From Auricularia sp. M13 (Eukaryota; Basidiomycota; Agaricomycetes; Auriculariales; Auriculariaceae), in assembly GCA_037042915.1 (NCBI GenBank), contig CM073193.1, positions 558,001 to 622,000 on the forward strand: 64,000 nucleotides of DNA, read 5' to 3'. Shown piece after piece: positions 53,085 to 64,000 of this stretch; position 1 is the stretch's first letter, and each line of letters begins with the position of its first letter. The notes under the pieces were generated by a model that saw only the letters and a list, made by a program, of their open reading frames with translations, ran no database searches and was not told the DNA's origin. The position numbers and the translations under genes were made by a program.

Positions 53085-54357
53085 CGGTGAGTGGTCCAGA
53101 GAGTCGTCTGTCGAATCAGCACCGCGGTACGATGCCAGGCCGCTGTTGTTGATATCGCTGTGCAACTGCAAGCGCGGCCACTCAACCAGCTCGGAACCGG
53201 AGGGCCATTGACGACAGCTACCCCCAGAATTGAAGTGTCGAAGCCGTGGCTGTTGTCGAAGCACCGCATGCGCTTTCTCGGACCCTTATATCATAACGTC
53301 GCTGTCCATTGGATGAACTGCCTTGTTTTGATTGTGCCAGGGAGAGAGACGATCCACCGCGACTCGTTTCAGCACCATCGCAGTGAACTGGCAGCGCGAG
53401 TGATGATGCACGAGTGAATGTTGTGGATTTCAGACAGGCGGAATGTACGGTACCTGTCACAGTTCACGTTAAAGGGGCGCCAGAGGAGTGATGCCCGCTA
53501 CTTCTCTAGCTTCTCATAGACCCTTCACATCGAAAGGTTATCATGGAGGGTATTAGACACCGGGACGCGCTGCATGAAAGAATCAGCTTGAGGTCGGATT
53601 TAACGAGGGTGATTTCCTGTAGCAACGACATGCATTTCGACATTGAAAGCATGCATGACGTCTTCCAAGCGGCGCAAAAACGATGAGCGTGCAGCGCATC
53701 ACAGTTTGCGCAAGTCCTCTCGCGAGGATCTCGGGCAGGAGTCACATTAGGACTGATAGCAGCTTGCTCAATCTCAAGCAGTGGAAGGGGGTAGTCGAGG
53801 TGCCACGAGACTGTCCCTGGCCCGGATACGTTCTATAGGTTGGTTTCGAGTGGTCGCCGTCGTCCGCTAATCGTGACCATTCGCGCATTGCCAAAGCGAA
53901 ATTTTATCATAATGGCTAGTCAACCACACCGGGTCAATAAAAGCAATTCAAAATAAAGAAATAACGGAATTTACGAACCCTTTCTTGTGCAAAATGCGAG
54001 GCGGCGCGGTTCGTGCGAAATAAATGATAATTTGCTGGGATCACGAGGGCAGGTAACGCGGTTTGGACTCCGGTACGGCATTTACCGGTGGTTGGGCTTT
54101 CTTGCAAACGCGGTTGCGAGTCGCTCCCACCCACCTACCAGGCTACCATCCCCCTCATTATGTCCATACTTGGTTCTTTCTCCTTATTTTTTGCGACGGT
54201 CAGCAACTACACATTGGTACTAACACAGCCGGGACCTGACTCCCAGTCAACTCCCAGTTTCGGAACAAACCAAGTGCGTGCTCACGTTTACACGACCAAA
54301 TTGGCGCTGAAATTGCGCAGAGTTGCCGTTTTCCGCAAAGATGTCGACCCACCAACA
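53085..54357. other. Intergenic
   Basis: About 1.3 kb with no supported gene. It holds the presumed promoter of RGS copy B at the left and AT-richer sequence at 53880-54030. Confidence 0.5.
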
Positions 54358-54718
54358 ATGCCAGACGCCGTCAAGGCAGAAGCAGTGAAGGGGTCTTGGT
54401 GCTACTACGGATTCTACTTCCCTGATGCCGTGGTGAAAGCCATCGAGAAGGCGCGCGGTATCGAGTGCCCGCCTGACGCGAACCCGCGAGGCTGGATGGA
54501 GGCGCGCAAGGCCAAGATTTTGAACGAAACGTCCTCTCAATCCGAGCACGCGCTTGGCGAGGCGAGACTCGGACAACGACCAGGACATCGTCTTCTTTGC
54601 GTACTTGATAAAGTCCAAATTCTACAAGTCGCTGTGCCAGCCTGCGGATGCGATCAAAGAGCTCATGGCGGCGCTAGGGATAGACAGTGGATTGCAGTCT
54701 AGTCGCACGAATCGGTGA
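54358..54718 (+). pseudogene. Broken hypothetical gene
   Basis: Two coding-like segments follow each other in different frames. The first starts MPDAVKAEAVKGSWCYYGFY and continues FPDAVVKAIEKARGIECPPD; the second reads DNDQDIVFFAYLIKSKFYKS, then LCQPADAIKELMAALGID and a stop at 54716. The change of frame is near 54560 and no usable intron lies there. Composition and helix-like patterning suggest a once-functional small protein. I do not recognise the family. A one-base sequencing error would be the alternative explanation. Confidence 0.4.
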
Positions 54719-55068
54719 CTTTCCTCATCTTCCACGTGCAACACAAGGACTTCACTGATGTACAATCAACCTGCCGATAGGATAACGGCCAACCGATGAG
54801 AATACTTCAGAAGGGCCAAATCTCCACCTGAATTTAGGAAAAGACAAAATTTTCCACGATACATGAGTAGGAAAGCGTCGTCGAAACACGGGGCGCGGAA
54901 CCAGGGACGCCGCGCAAGAAACGCGAAACTGTATTGATCATAGATATCGATATCATACGGGGCCGCGGTATAGAGGCGCAAACGCCAAGATCACGGGTCA
55001 CACGGGGTGGGCGGCATTGGCATTAGGAAATCTGCACGAACAACCGGAAAATATACATTCCTGAAAAT
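54719..55068. other. Intergenic
   Basis: 3' flank of WASP on the right and of the broken gene on the left. Nothing is recognised. Confidence 0.6.
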
Positions 55069-56717
55069 CTAGTCCCAGTCATCTTCCTCCTCCTCTTCGT
55101 CGCTGTCGCCCATATTCTTGTTGCGGGCAGTAAGCGCGGCCGCAAGCGCAGAAGCGATGTCGGTCGCGCCGCCGGCAGCGGCACCTGCGGCGGCACCCGC
55201 GGCAGCCCCGGCAACTGCACTTCCTCCACCTGCGAGCAGCGCATCAGCTGAGAAAACGGCAGAAGCACACGGGCGGCTTACCTTCATCGCGGTTGGCGTT
55301 CGGGCCTTCGGTCTTGCGCAGCGAGTGCACGCCTTTGCCCTTGATGCTTTCGAGCAGGTCGCCGCGGCCGGGCTGCGGCGGGGGCAGAATTGCAGCAATG
55401 CTCGGCGGACCACCTGGCGGAGGGGGTGGAGGCGGGGGAGGTGCGCCGCCGCCCATAGGAGGCGGGGGCGGGGGCGGAGGAGGAGGTGGGGCGCCTCCAT
55501 GTCCCGTGGGCGGAGGCGGTGGCGGAGGAGGAGGAGGAGGCGGGGGTCCACCATGAGAGCCTGGCGGAGGCGGCGGAGGAGGCGCGGCAGGAGCTCCACG
55601 CGACGGAGGCGCAGGAGGAGGAGGGGGAGGCGCGGCGGGCGTACGACTCGGGGGCGGAGGCGGAGGTGCCGCTGTTGTTGCCGACCGTGTAGGGGGCGGA
55701 GGCGGAGGTGGTGCAGGGGGAGCAGATGTATTGGCCCGAGGCGGAGGTAGTGTAGGAGGAGCGCGAGCGGGCGGCGGAGACGGTGAGCGCGGCGGCGGGG
55801 CCGAAGGTGGTGGCAGGCCTCTGCTCGGCGGGGGAGGTGGCGGCGGCGGAGCGGCAGGGGCAGCTTCCTCGGCAGCATGAGCAGCCCTGCGCGGGGCCGG
55901 AGGCGGTGGCGGCTTGGATTTGCGCTTCGAGCTCGGCGGCGGCGGCGCGTTCTTCGCGAGGAAGTCGGCAATGAACGCCTCGTCCTTCTGCAGCACGCTC
56001 GGGCTAATGCCCATCGACGGGAGCTGGCTAATGATGGCCATCCAGCTCGGGTCGACGCCTTTCGACGTGAAGCCGCCAGAGTCCATGTCGACCCCCATGT
56101 GAGCGCGGTGTTGGAAGCTGTCAGTGACAGGTGCGCTGATCATGGATTTGTCGATCTTGAGCGTTCCTTTCTTCGATTTCTTCTTCTTCGTCGTCGACGA
56201 GCTGCTCTCGGACGGCGCTTTCGCTAAAGCGCTCGCGCGTTAGATGGGCATGAAAAAGATGGCGATGCTAAACTCACGAGCATCGGCCTTGCCGCGTCCT
56301 TCCACTTTCTTGCGCATGTTGCTGGCCTCGCCGGAATCGGCGAAAGCAAAGGCAATTACACAGTCCTGAACACCGGGTTGAGTCTCATCACCATGGCCGT
56401 ATGAGGAAACTCACATCGCCCTCGAAAGAGTACAAGAACGGCGCTTCCTTGTTGTAGCTGAATCCTTCGTAGAGCTCGTGTTCCCAGATAACGCCACGGG
56501 TGCCGACAAGGTCAACCAGGCGGAACCAGTGGCCGCCCTTCACGGTATCCTTGACAAACGCCATGGCGCCTTCGAGACCGGTATACGACCACTCGCTGGG
56601 CGACGGGTAGGCATAGTACACGCGAACGGACGACGCTGTCTGGATTTTGCTGTTTGCGGACAGCACAGACTTGACTTTCGCCTTCTCTTCGTTCGTGAGC
56701 GTGCTTCGAGCAGGCAT
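55069..56717 (-). CDS. WASP-family actin nucleation promoter (Las17/Wsp1)
   Basis: Activates the Arp2/3 complex to build branched actin at endocytic sites. Exon 1 (56415-56717) encodes the WH1 domain (MPARSTLTNEEKAKVKSVLS, RVYYAYPSPSEWSYTGLEGA, HWFRLVDLVGTRGVIWEHEL), completed in exon 2 (56278-56365; DCVIAFAFADSGEASNM). Exon 3 (55282-56223) has a basic patch and GBD/CRIB-like region (KKGTLKIDKSMISAPVTDSF, QHRAHMGVD), about 190 residues of polyproline tracts, and a WH2 motif (DLLESIKGKGVHSLRKT). Exon 4 (55069-55229) ends with the connector and acidic region (DIASALAAALTARNKNMGDS, DEEEEEDDWD) with the conserved penultimate Trp. All phases join. The length of about 500 residues is typical. One WH2 is clear. 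Confidence 0.95.
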
Positions 56718-56794
56718 CGTGGCGCAGAGCAGGTAGGCCTGGTCGTGCGCAGTCCTGAGTCGAAAGAAACGTCAGACGGCAGCAGGTCCAAACA

Positions 56795-57118
56795 GGAGCA
56801 AACACCGGCACCGCTCTCGATGCCATGCCATCCTCCACCAGCTCGTCCTCAGACTCGACGCCGACCGCGCGCAGCCGCATCCCAGTGACGCCCGCCGTGC
56901 TCAGGTCCATCTTCGCGTCGTCGCGCAGTGCGATGGAGGAGCGGTCCATCTCGCGCACGGCGTTCTTCAGGTTCGCGACCGTCTTCCTCGAAACGCTACG
57001 TACCCCGTCGTCCTCACGCTTTACGCAGATTTTCCGGCTTCTTGCTCAGCTGCCTCGCCATCAGCCTCGCTGCTGCGCGCAGTCGTGGTTTGCGTGGGGG
57101 CGCGAGCTTGCTCGGCAT
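56795..57118 (-). CDS. Small conserved-looking protein upstream of WASP
   Basis: Starts MPSKLAPPRKPRLRAAARLM, continues ARQLSKKPENLRKA, then (after a 22-nt GT...AG gap containing a stop) SRKTVANLKNAVREMDRSSI, ALRDDAKMDLSTAGVTGMRL and VGVESEDELVEDGMASRAVP. The continuity of basic-helical text across the gap argues that the 22 nt are removed, though that is shorter than any normal fungal intron. The family is not recognised; the pattern suggests a helical, nucleic-acid- or partner-binding protein of about 110 residues. The 3' end is unresolved: the frame runs on into WASP exon 1 without a sensible stop, so a splice near 56795 is likely. It lies only about 80 bp from the WASP start, on the same strand. 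Confidence 0.5.
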
Positions 57119-57394
57119 GGGCTAGAGTCCAGAATGATATTCAAGTTGCGAGTGACGAACGACTTGGACTTCCTGGCGTCCAAAATGTGTTAGATCACGC
57201 GTACAATCATTATAATGCGGCACGTGCTTCACTTCAAAGCATTGATTTATTGGGGTTCTTATATAATTTGCAGGTTTCTGCGAGCAGTTGCACGATGTCA
57301 GTATTGAATGATGCCAGCAGGCGCGTGTAGCGCGACCTTTCCTTTCCGTTCCGTTCCACGAGTTGCTACGGGATTCATCGGTGTCTTCATTGGC

Positions 57395-60300
57395 TCACGC
57401 GAATATATCGACTATGTCGCGCGCGGGAGAGAGGACCGCGACGATCTTGCTTTCTTGTTCGTGCCACAAGCCGCCGCTGTACGCGACGAAATCAGTGTCG
57501 GCGTCCTCGAAGCCGAGCAGCTTTTGAATGTTCGTCGTGGCCAGCGCCAGCGCATCGTTCGCGCTCAGGAGCCCGCTGGACTCCTCCATTGCCTGTCGAT
57601 CCCATGTGAATACGCAGAAACAGGACCCAGGAAGCGACCGCACCCATTTGAGGACAAACCGCGTGTGAATGGCTTCCCATTCCTCGCGGATGCCGATGCC
57701 CACGGTCACATTGTGCTGCAGCAACTTCGTGAGCGCCGTCTCTTTGCTGAGCGGGGGCCCGGGCACCCTATGATGAAATGTCAATAGCGGGCAGACGTTC
57801 AGAATCAAATGCGTACTCACACTCGGCGCTCGTCCCAGGACAGAGGGAACGGCCTTACAGGCGAGAGAATAACGCCCACGCCCGCCTGGCCGATCTCCCT
57901 GGCCAGCAAATGCGCCTCGTTCGCCTGCAAGAACACCATGCGAAGCTTATACCCGTCTCCGCTCCCCTCAAGGTCCCTCTTGAGCCGCAGCAGCGCGGCC
58001 ATGGCGTCCGCGCTCGTGACGGTCAGCACGAGCGGGATCTCGCCCTTGGCGGCGCGGTGGAAGAGCCGTCCCGTCTCGCCCTGGACGTTGTCCGTCAGCA
58101 GCCGGCGGAGCGTCGCGATCTGCGTGCTGATGCTGGGGATCTGCAGGCCGTGCGAGAACTGGATGAGCGACGCCGACGGGCGCGCGATGGACAGATGCAG
58201 CGCGACGGACTCCTTGAGCACGGCCCCGGGTGCCAGCGCATGCGGCTCTCCGAGGCGCAGGGCCGCTGATACGCCTGAGAAGACGCCGTTCCCGATAGGC
58301 GCGACGACAGCTGTGGTGACTCCTGCCCTGTATGCGACCCTTCACAAAGCCAGTTAGTTCAAGAGAAGGCCATTCCGCGGGGAGCGACGTACTGCGCGTG
58401 TCGCGTCTCGAATCGCAGGCCTGCGCGAACGTGAGCTGTGTGAAGAGCCTCCAGCCGCACTACACACCGTCTACAGCGCGTATAGCCGCACCCGCGTCAC
58501 CCAGAACCGGCGGCACCCCATCAGCAAGGGGTCTATAATCGCGCCGTCGCTCGTGCTCTGCTCAGCTACGATTTCCTCCAGGCCCAGGGCACTCCCAATA
58601 GTCACCAAGCCCGGCACAATATGGCCGCCCTGGAGGTCGAGTTCCTCCTGTACCGCGGTCGTCAGGGCATCAACTACACGCCCGTCCTGCACAAACACCG
58701 TCTCGCGCCGCTCGCCGACGTTGACGAACGCCACGGCGTCGCGGCGGCGGGGTGCGAGCGGCTGCAGACCTTCGTACGCGAGTGCATCACGCGCCTCGCG
58801 ATCCCAGCGCGGCGTCTTTGGCGCTTGCTGCGGCTTGGACCCCGGCAGACGGTACGCCGCGTCGAGCTGCGCAATACCGTCGATGAATACTTGCGTGGGC
58901 GTCGCGCCGATGTTGAGCGGGTGCGCGTCCCACAGCACGACGTCCGCATCGTGTCCTACAGTGCGGATATGTTTAGTCACACGACAACGTTCACGGATGG
59001 CATGCCTGTTTTGAGGAAGCCGATGCGGTGGTCGAGCCCGGCGGCGACGGCGGGCGTTGTTGTCACGGACGCGAGCGCCAGGTGCTCCGGCAGGCCGTAA
59101 TAGTGCGCTTGCTGCGCCTCGAAGATGAGGTCGCGCGAGTTGAGCACTGGATGGTCGGTCTGCGACGGTCAGAACCTTCGCTCTACTCCCACGACAGGGG
59201 GGTATTCACCTTGAGGACGACTGGCACGCCGGCCTCGGACAAGATCTTCGGCGCGAACTCGGACGCGCGGTACGACTCGCGCTTGTAGCGCCCGTTCGTT
59301 GCGAAAAGGGCCACAGCTGGCGTGCCACCCCATCTGTGTTTCTGTCAATGGGGCAGGCAGAAAGGTCTCGGAAGGCATGCGACGGACGTTTGTTTGAGGA
59401 GTTCTGCGACAAGGTACGCCTCGGAGGCATGGTGAAACGCTGCGACGGGGAACTTGAACTCGTGCGTGAGGCGGACGAATTGGTCAAAGTCGACAGCTAG
59501 GAAGCACGGTTCAAGACCCGCGCGCAAACGACGAGATGACTTTCGCACATTCATAGCAATGCGTATTGACCTTGACGCGCCCGCGCAGCACGTCCACGAG
59601 CGCCTCCCACTTGAGCTCCTCCGGGAACGACTGGCCCGCGATTTCGTCCCACCGTCCAGCCGCCGCTTTCGCGCAGAACGCGTCCTGCGCATCGCGAATC
59701 TTCCGCGCCTCGTCGTACGCGCGGCGGAAAGCCCAGGCGGAGTCGAAGCGCGAGCCATAGCCGAGCTGGTTCTCACCACACGCGTGTCTGCAGCACTGCA
59801 TTCAGCCGCTGCATTGCAGTTTCAGATGCAAGGACAAAATACGGACTTCATGTGGCGCCAGCGCGGCGGGTGTTGCGGGTCGATGCGTGTCTGGTTGAGC
59901 GGCGAGTCGATGAGCTTGGACGACGGTGTGCGCTCGGCCGTCTGGCGTAGCTTGATTGCGAATGCCTGCCCACCGATGGCATTGCCACTTCCAGGCAGGA
60001 TGAGGGCGCTCGTCAGGCCGCCTGCGACGGACAGCTCGTAGGACGCGTCGTGTGTGTTGAGCCCGTCGATGGAACGCATCCATGGGACGGTCGGGCCATC
60101 GGAGGACATGAAATCGCCGGACGCGCCTGTGTGGTTCGTTAGTAGCACGCACTAAGAGCATCAATGTATGCTCGCCGTTTGAATCGGGAATGCTGAAGAC
60201 ACCAATATGACTATGCAAATCCACTGCATATAGGCATCAGTTGTGGTTCTGGACAAGGTAAGCAGGACACACCAAGTCCAGGGGTGACCCATGCACCCTT

Positions 60301-60687
60301 CGCATCGAGCACATTGGTGTTGGCATCCAGAATATTTGAGCCTACGTCGCCAACAGCTTTGATTATGCCTCCGTCGAGCAGCAAGTCGCCATGAATGACT
60401 TCGCCGTCAGCGCCAGTCCAGATCGTCGCGTTCTTGATGAGCGTCGCGCGAGTTCCAGGCACAAAGCGGTCGGACACGGCGCGTTTGGAGAAGCCAGGCG
60501 GGGGTCCAGCGGGTATACGCAGACTGTAGCACTTGGCCAGAATGTCCGGCGCGTCGGCTGGCCGCTTGTTGTTGAATATGGGCGAGAGCGAGAACGCAGC
60601 TAGGGCTAGAGCCAGAAGTCCAGCTGCATATCGAGCGTACTGGGGTTTCCTAGGCCGCTCAGCGAAGAAGGCCGCGCTCTTGTCCAT
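57395..60687 (-). CDS. Membrane-anchored amidohydrolase-family protein
   Basis: A very long (about 950 residues) metal-dependent hydrolase-like protein. MDKSAAFFAERPRKPQYARY is followed by an N-terminal anchor (AAGLLALALAAFSLSPIF), so the bulk probably lies in a secretory compartment or outside. The beta-sandwich start (ATLIKNATIWTGADGEVIHG) leads to VTPGL|VDLHSHIG, which carries the HxH metal motif. Later come VNTHCYE, VAAFHHASEAYL, DHPVLNSRDLIFEAQQAHYY and HDADVVLWDAHPLNIGATPT, all typical of imidazolonepropionase/dipeptidase-type members. A further 400 residues (AVQEELDLQGGHIVPGLVTI, VAYRAGVTTAVVAPI, GGLWHEQESKIVAVLSPAR) look like a second, degenerate amidohydrolase-like half. Many short introns are bridged in phase. 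The substrate is unknown. Confidence 0.8.
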
Positions 60688-62366
60688 TGCGCAGTCACGT
60701 CCAAGGGCAAGCGTTGAACGCGCCGATGATGCGTGTGCCGGCCAGCGCCAAACAGCCGGAACGACCGGCCCTAAACTACCCCCGCAACGCATAAATACCC
60801 CGCGTCGGACTTTCAGGCACCCCCAACAGATGTATCCCAGGCTTTGCCCGCTCGACCATGTCGCTCGACTTCACTGTCGGGCGGCATATATCTCGGGCTC
60901 AAGCCTCAGAACAAACGGTCCGCCTCTTTGGCCGTGCCTCCTGGACCGGGTGGAGGACTGCGGTCACCTAGCGTCCCAACATTCTCTCGCGCGCGCTCTG
61001 CCTGTACCCTCGTTGATGAATAAATGGCTTATTTCTTCAGTAATCTGCATACATACCAGCTTATACGCAACATGCAATGCTCAATTCTTCAAACTTGGTC
61101 ACGACATATCCTGTGGAGAGCGGCCGCAGCAGCAAAGCCCAGTCGGTCTCCGGCACTGCAATTGCTGCAAACTAATATGCGACTCTTCATTTTCAGGGGC
61201 TCAGGTTGCCATACGGAGTAGTACCAGTTGTCATACTGAGCTGCCATGAGCATGGTTCAACGCCCTGACGCGTGTTCAAGAGGCGAGGAGAACGCGCCGG
61301 CGCAGTTAACGTTGTAGTGTGAGTACTGTATCGATTCCTCCTCATTCCTGATGGCAATATTGCTCTTTACCACGAGATGACAACCAGTGCGAGTGTTGTT
61401 TAGACTATGGCGTAGCAACTGTACGCACATATCCCGCTGCTAAGATTCAGCGACAGGATCGCGGGATCTACGTGAGAGTCAGAGGAGCTCAACGGGGACA
61501 TGTAGACTGTTGCAACCAGGACCAAGTCGCCACGTTCCCCTCGACTATTTATAACTCGCAGCACAGCGATCGTGCGCGCTGTAGATCTGATCGTGCAAGC
61601 GCAAGAGGAGGCAAGTCCAGTTGACTACGGATAAGGACATTTTGAGTGAAACGAGCCACAGGAAGGAATGAAATCATTCCCGCACTCAGTCAACGATGAA
61701 CTATGCCACTCGTATGTGCACGTCCCCGGTACACCCCGAATAATGAGCCATTTACTAGCAGTGGGTGAGTGCGTTTCCGGATTTCGGAACCGGGACAAAA
61801 CAACAGCGCATAGCCCCTCTAGCGCTTGCGAGTTGCAGCTGTCAAAATACTGATGCCAAGACTTTTAACAACGCCACGCTATGTACACGAAACCACGGAG
61901 ATTCAGTCGTTGAGTCCTTGGTGTTGCTAGCAGCAAGCTGTCGTCTCACTCCTAGGCGGCTGCGATTCCGAGGGGCTGTAACGGGTGTCATTCAGTTGTG
62001 GTAGAGACGCCGCAGCTTTCTCAGTGCCAGGTAAAGGTTCTTATCGGCGACGGTTTCCCTCTCAAGTGCGTCTCATGGGATCCATCGTACGAGCCTTGTT
62101 CTAAGGAAGCTTCGCGGCAAGCAATTGTGATGGATTTCTGATTCGCAAAGTGCGTCTTTCTCAATCGCCGCTGGCAAAGGCAAGCAGTGCTATCCCAGGC
62201 GAACAGACCGTGCATCCAGTCGACTGGCTCCGTCAAAGTCCGGGTGGCAACAGCTTGGCGACGGTTCCGATGGGCGGATCTCCCAGTCCGCTGGCAGCTG
62301 GCTGGCTGACTGCACAGTCAAGGAGACTACCGCTTTCGAGCTACAGCAGCGCATTGGGTAAAACAG
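60688..62366. other. Gene-free 1.7 kb between divergent genes
   Basis: Upstream of both the amidohydrolase (-) and the secreted beta-propeller gene (+). A TATTTATAA near 61545 is not followed by a recognisable gene. No repeats are noted. Probably a large regulatory region. Confidence 0.5.
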
Positions 62367-62373
62367 TATAAAA
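62367..62373 (+). promoter_or_regulatory. TATA box of the secreted beta-propeller gene
   Basis: TATAAAA at 62367-62373, about 150 bp before the ATG at 62523. The leader between them is strongly C/T-rich (CCTCCCCCAGTCTTTGTCTT), the usual arrangement for well-expressed fungal genes. Confidence 0.6.
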
Positions 62374-62522
62374 TGCGCTGCCCTCCCCCACGTTTCCAGT
62401 CGTTGCAGCTGCGCTCCCAACTCTCTCCGTCCCTCCCCCAGTCTTTGTCTTTGTCTTCTCTCGTCCCTGGGGGACCTGACGCTTCAGTCCTATTCATTCG
62501 TTCTAACAATTATTAGATTGCC

Positions 62523-64000
62523 ATGTCCAAGTTCGTTCTGACATTAGCTGCGGTGTGGGGAGCCACCGTCGTGGCGGTCCCAGTCTCCACCTCGCCCGAC
62601 ATCATTACGCCCTTGATGTCCGCTGGCGCTGGTCAGGTCGCCCCCGCCGCTCCCGCGGGCTCAGCGGCGCCCATTGCGCCACCAACGTCCGCCAGCTCTG
62701 CACTCTCTGGATTTGACCTCAACTCCATTCTCTCTGCGCTGGGACTCGGTGGCTTGGGCACGATCAACATGGCCGGCGCTCAATCCTCATTCGCATGTGC
62801 GCCGAGTCTCACGGGAGGGCTCATCTCCAGCGGACCAGGCCTCATGATGGGCGGCCCATCCGCGGTCTTCTGTGAGCCTTTACCCTCCCAAACTCCACGA
62901 GAACGAACTTGACTGAGAATCTACTAATGTTCAGGGCAATCGAACGACCCGGTTCAGAATGTCGTCTTCTCGGCCAACGTGGATGATAACGGCATAATGG
63001 TTGGTGCTTGACTTGTCTCTGAGCAACTTTAAGTATGCAAGGTCCAACTGAAGTCTCCTTATTACAGACCTTCGGCGGTGCATTTTCCACCGGCGGGCGA
63101 GGCGCGCACATCGGCCCCGACATCAACGCGCCCAACGGGCTGGCCTCGCAGGCGTCTGTGAAGGTCGTCGGGGACAAGCTCGTCGTTGTCAACGCCGGCT
63201 CGGACACGGCAACGCTCTACCAGATCGACTTTGAGAACCCCGCGCTCATTCGCATGATCGGCCAGCCAGTCTCTACGATGGGAAACTTCCCCGTCTCGTC
63301 CACGATCGACCCCGGCTCTCGCAATGTCTGCGTTCTCAATGGGTAAGCTATGTGCAATGTATATTGTACTTGGTGACTAACGTATGTTGTGCACAGCGGA
63401 CAGAACAACGGCGTCAGTTGCTACAAGTCCGACCTTCGCCGCGGACTCGTGCCCATCGCCAACAGCGTCCGCTCGCTCGGTCTGAATCTCACCACACCAC
63501 GTGCGCGCTGAGTCCCAAACACTTCATACTACTCTATGAGACTGATTTTAGCATTTAGCCTCCAGCGAGGACAACACGCCATCGCAAATCGTCTTCGCCG
63601 ACGACGGCAAGCGGCTCTTTGCGTCCGTCAAGGGCTCCGCGGCGGGGCCGGGGTTCATCGCGGTGTGGGAGGTCAACGCGGACGGCTCGCTCTCGGAGCA
63701 GTTCACGAAGAATGTGCCGCAAGGCGGCGCGAGCCCGGCGTCGCTCACCTTCGTCCGCGGCGCCGACGCGATCCTCAACACGGACCTCGCCGCCGGCGGG
63801 TTCTCGATCTTCAACTTCGCCGCCGGCACGCCGGGCGCGCAGGGGCAGAGCCTCAGCGCGCAGTCTGCGCTGACGCAGATCGGCGGGGCGAGCCACCCGG
63901 CGTGGTCCGAGTTCAGCGACGCGACGCGCAACTACTACATCAGCGACCTCAACGTCGGCGAGCTCACCGAGGTGCAGATCGACCCCGCGACGCTGCAGGC
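62523..64000 (+). CDS. Secreted beta-propeller (lactonase/muconate-cyclase-like) protein, 3' end outside window
   Basis: The signal peptide MSKFVLTLAAVWGATVVAVP is followed by an Ala/Pro/Gly-rich linker, then a beta-propeller of the fungal family often labelled 3-carboxymuconate cyclase or lactonase: NVVFSANVDDNGIM|TFGGAFSTGGRGAHIG, VVGDKLVVVNAGSDTATLYQ, NGGQNNGVSCYKSDLRRGLV, PSQIVFADDGKRLFASVKG, IAVWEVNADGSLSEQFTK and HPAWSEFSDATRNYYISDLN. Introns with clean borders follow SAVF, DNGIM, VLNG and LTTP. About 340 residues are visible; the last blades lie beyond 64000. Such proteins are abundant in Agaricomycete secretomes; catalytic activity is unproven for most. Confidence 0.8.

Noticed and set aside
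55118-55750. Gly/Arg-rich + strand frames opposite WASP
   Set aside because: They are the antisense shadow of the polyproline region.
1-64000. Retroviral, LTR or Polinton-type remains
   Set aside because: No reverse transcriptase, integrase, protease, capsid or family-B polymerase motif and no long terminal repeats were seen; the only clear mobile element is the short MITE.

Overview
The window is nuclear DNA of a filamentous basidiomycete, most likely an Agaricomycete. Nearly every gene is split by short GT-AG introns (mostly 45-140 nt, often with a GTGCGT or GTGAGT donor). GC content is high and 5' leaders are pyrimidine-rich. The proteome includes the TKL-like kinases, F-box-like/leucine-rich proteins, RGS membrane proteins and O-methyltransferase remnants that are expanded in mushroom-forming fungi. 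The species cannot be named from sequence alone.

Layout. 1.5-6 kb (+): an EVE-domain protein and a three-RRM Nam8/Csx1-type RNA-binding protein. 6-9 kb: no gene, with a strong pyrimidine-strand bias. 9-11.3 kb (-): RRP7 and a 79-residue conserved-looking protein. 11.3-17.6 kb: a gene-free, repeat-rich island holding an AT-rich inverted-repeat block, a GAC/GAG trinucleotide tract and a degenerate ~210-bp tandem array whose units carry two short palindromes. 17.6-24.4 kb: a two-finger C2H2 factor (+), a TKL-type kinase (-) and two tandem F-box-like paralogues (-), one of them frameshifted. 25 kb: an O-methyltransferase relic. 26.2-32.2 kb: a divergent pair, WBP2-like (-) and Cdc7 kinase (+), the latter with a 1.8-kb intron and a minisatellite in another intron. 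34-37 kb: stomatin (+) facing a divergent 14-3-3 (-). 38-53 kb: mostly minus strand, with an unknown protein, an RGS-domain membrane protein, a Reb1/TTF1-like Myb factor, a small secreted protein (+), a PQ-loop vacuolar transporter, a TA-flanked MITE, a proline-rich ORF, a ~355-bp direct duplication, and a second RGS-domain protein paralogous to the first. 54-61 kb: a broken hypothetical gene (+), WASP/Las17, a small conserved-looking protein with a candidate 22-nt intron, and a very long membrane-anchored amidohydrolase (all -). 62.5-64 kb: a secreted beta-propeller protein (+) cut by the window edge.

Functionally this is an ordinary euchromatic mix: cell cycle (Cdc7), signalling (two RGS proteins, 14-3-3, TKL kinase), RNA biology (Nam8-like, Rrp7), actin (WASP), rDNA/chromatin (Reb1-like, EVE) and secretion. 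I see no secondary-metabolite cluster, CRISPR, rRNA or tRNA, and no retroviral, LTR or Polinton-type element. The most unusual structure is the degenerate tandem array at about 13.4-15.7 kb. Next are the 1.8-kb Cdc7 intron, the MITE, the RGS pair and several gene-structure oddities (6-nt and 12-nt first coding exons, a 22-nt candidate intron, a displaced start codon).
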